Of a stretch of 64,000 nucleotides of DNA, positions 63,663 through 64,000 are shown piece after piece. Each line of letters starts with the position of its first letter. Position 1 is the first letter of the stretch. Source of the stretch: Verrucomicrobiales bacterium. GTDB lineage: Bacteria; Verrucomicrobiota; Verrucomicrobiia; Verrucomicrobiales; DEV007. A program made the translations under genes and the position numbers. Location of the stretch: contig JAPYUT010000005.1 in NCBI GenBank assembly GCA_029940475.1, forward strand, positions 51,745 through 115,744. The letters run 5' to 3'. The notes beneath the pieces are model-generated. The model searched no databases. It worked only from the letters and a program-made list of their open reading frames with translations, and was not told where the DNA came from.

Positions 63663-64000
63663 TTATTCTGCAGTGGCCTCCTCGGCAGCGGCAGCGATTA
63701 TCTCCCGTGGCCTGGCACGCAGGTCATCGATGCTGATCTTACCGTCATCGGTTTCCTTAAGGAGTTGGATTTGAGCCTGGTAATCGGCATTTTCCACCCC
63801 TGCCTTGCTTTGCAGCATACGCCATGCCTTGCGTCGCTCGACACAGAACAGGACAACCTGACGGCTGACTGCAATATGCTTCTTTTTGCCGCCGATGTCG
63901 GCAATCATATAGACGCCGAAGTCGGGGATATAGGAACGGTGGGACTCGTCGAAGACACGGCGGTTTACAACATCGGCCTGTGTCACGCAGAGCAGTATGT
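63663..64000 (-). CDS. Hypothetical protein, 3' part only (5' end outside window)
   Basis: The frame is open to the window edge, so the gene is partial; the first internal start is a GTG at 63986. About 112 residues are visible. The sequence is soluble, with a basic middle (IGGKKKHIAVSRQ) and an acidic, alanine-rich C-terminus. I recognise no family. It ends 117 bases upstream of the aminotransferase start, in the same direction. Confidence 0.6.
   Translation of the reverse strand, partial: ILLCVTQADVVNRRVFDESHRSYIPDFGVYMIADIGGKKKHIAVSRQVVLFCVERRKAWRMLQSKAGVENADYQAQIQLLKETDDGKISIDDLRARPREIIAAAAEEATAE

Overview
The window looks like a chromosomal segment of a marine or aquatic member of the PVC superphylum, most likely Verrucomicrobiota. 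Three points support this: a double-length UvrA of 1879 residues (a form known from Chlamydiae and relatives), three very large secreted proteins built on the Planctomycetes/Verrucomicrobia 'membrane-bound dehydrogenase' propeller with HEAT and heme or copper domains, and several sulfatases, FG-GAP/ASPIC and thrombospondin-type-3 proteins. This placement is inference from family content. No rRNA or tRNA gene is visible. No phage, insertion sequence or CRISPR array is visible. Coding density is high and no gene-free stretch exceeds about 250 bases.

Layout. 1-3.4 kb: 3' part of an LplT-Aas-like fusion (transporter, acyltransferase, acyl-ACP ligase). 3.5-9.6 kb, minus strand: a run with mlaF and mlaD (no mlaE), a PIN-TRAM membrane protein, a small membrane protein, deoC and a NamZ-type muramidase. 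9.7-15.3 kb: double UvrA. 15.5-24.5 kb: a small unknown protein, a GDSL-propeller-cupredoxin fusion, a sulfatase, a lipoprotein amidase and a propeller-HEAT-NPCBM-cytochrome protein. 24.7-36.3 kb: RapA, an esterase, a 1564-residue ceramidase-LamG-propeller-cytochrome protein and a stand-alone EF-G followed by a strong terminator. 36.4-39.3 kb: an FG-GAP/ASPIC lipoprotein gene split by one in-frame TGA. 39.4-46.4 kb: sulfatase divergent from mannonate dehydratase, a metzincin-like protease, a heme protein co-transcribed with an NsrR-type regulator and its palindromic operator, and Xaa-Pro aminopeptidase. 46.6-53.9 kb: ComEA-like protein, DEAD-box helicase with a 24-bp minisatellite, two secreted proteins (one a clan-CD-like cysteine peptidase), a methyltransferase and a PQQ-type propeller. 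54-64 kb: RND transporter, alpha/beta hydrolase, large surface protein, leucyl aminopeptidase, class V aminotransferase and a partial gene.

Together the secreted enzymes (sulfatases, NPCBM and LamG carriers, esterase, amidase, muramidase, peptidases) suggest a polymer-degrading heterotroph. The periplasmic heme- and copper-tailed propellers look like electron-transferring dehydrogenases of unknown substrate.

The most interesting single observation is the TGA at 37689-37691. The reading frame and the family homology continue through it. Eleven bases downstream is a hairpin with a GGUC apical loop, placed like a bacterial SECIS element, so the gene is either a candidate new selenoprotein or a nonsense or assembly-error allele.
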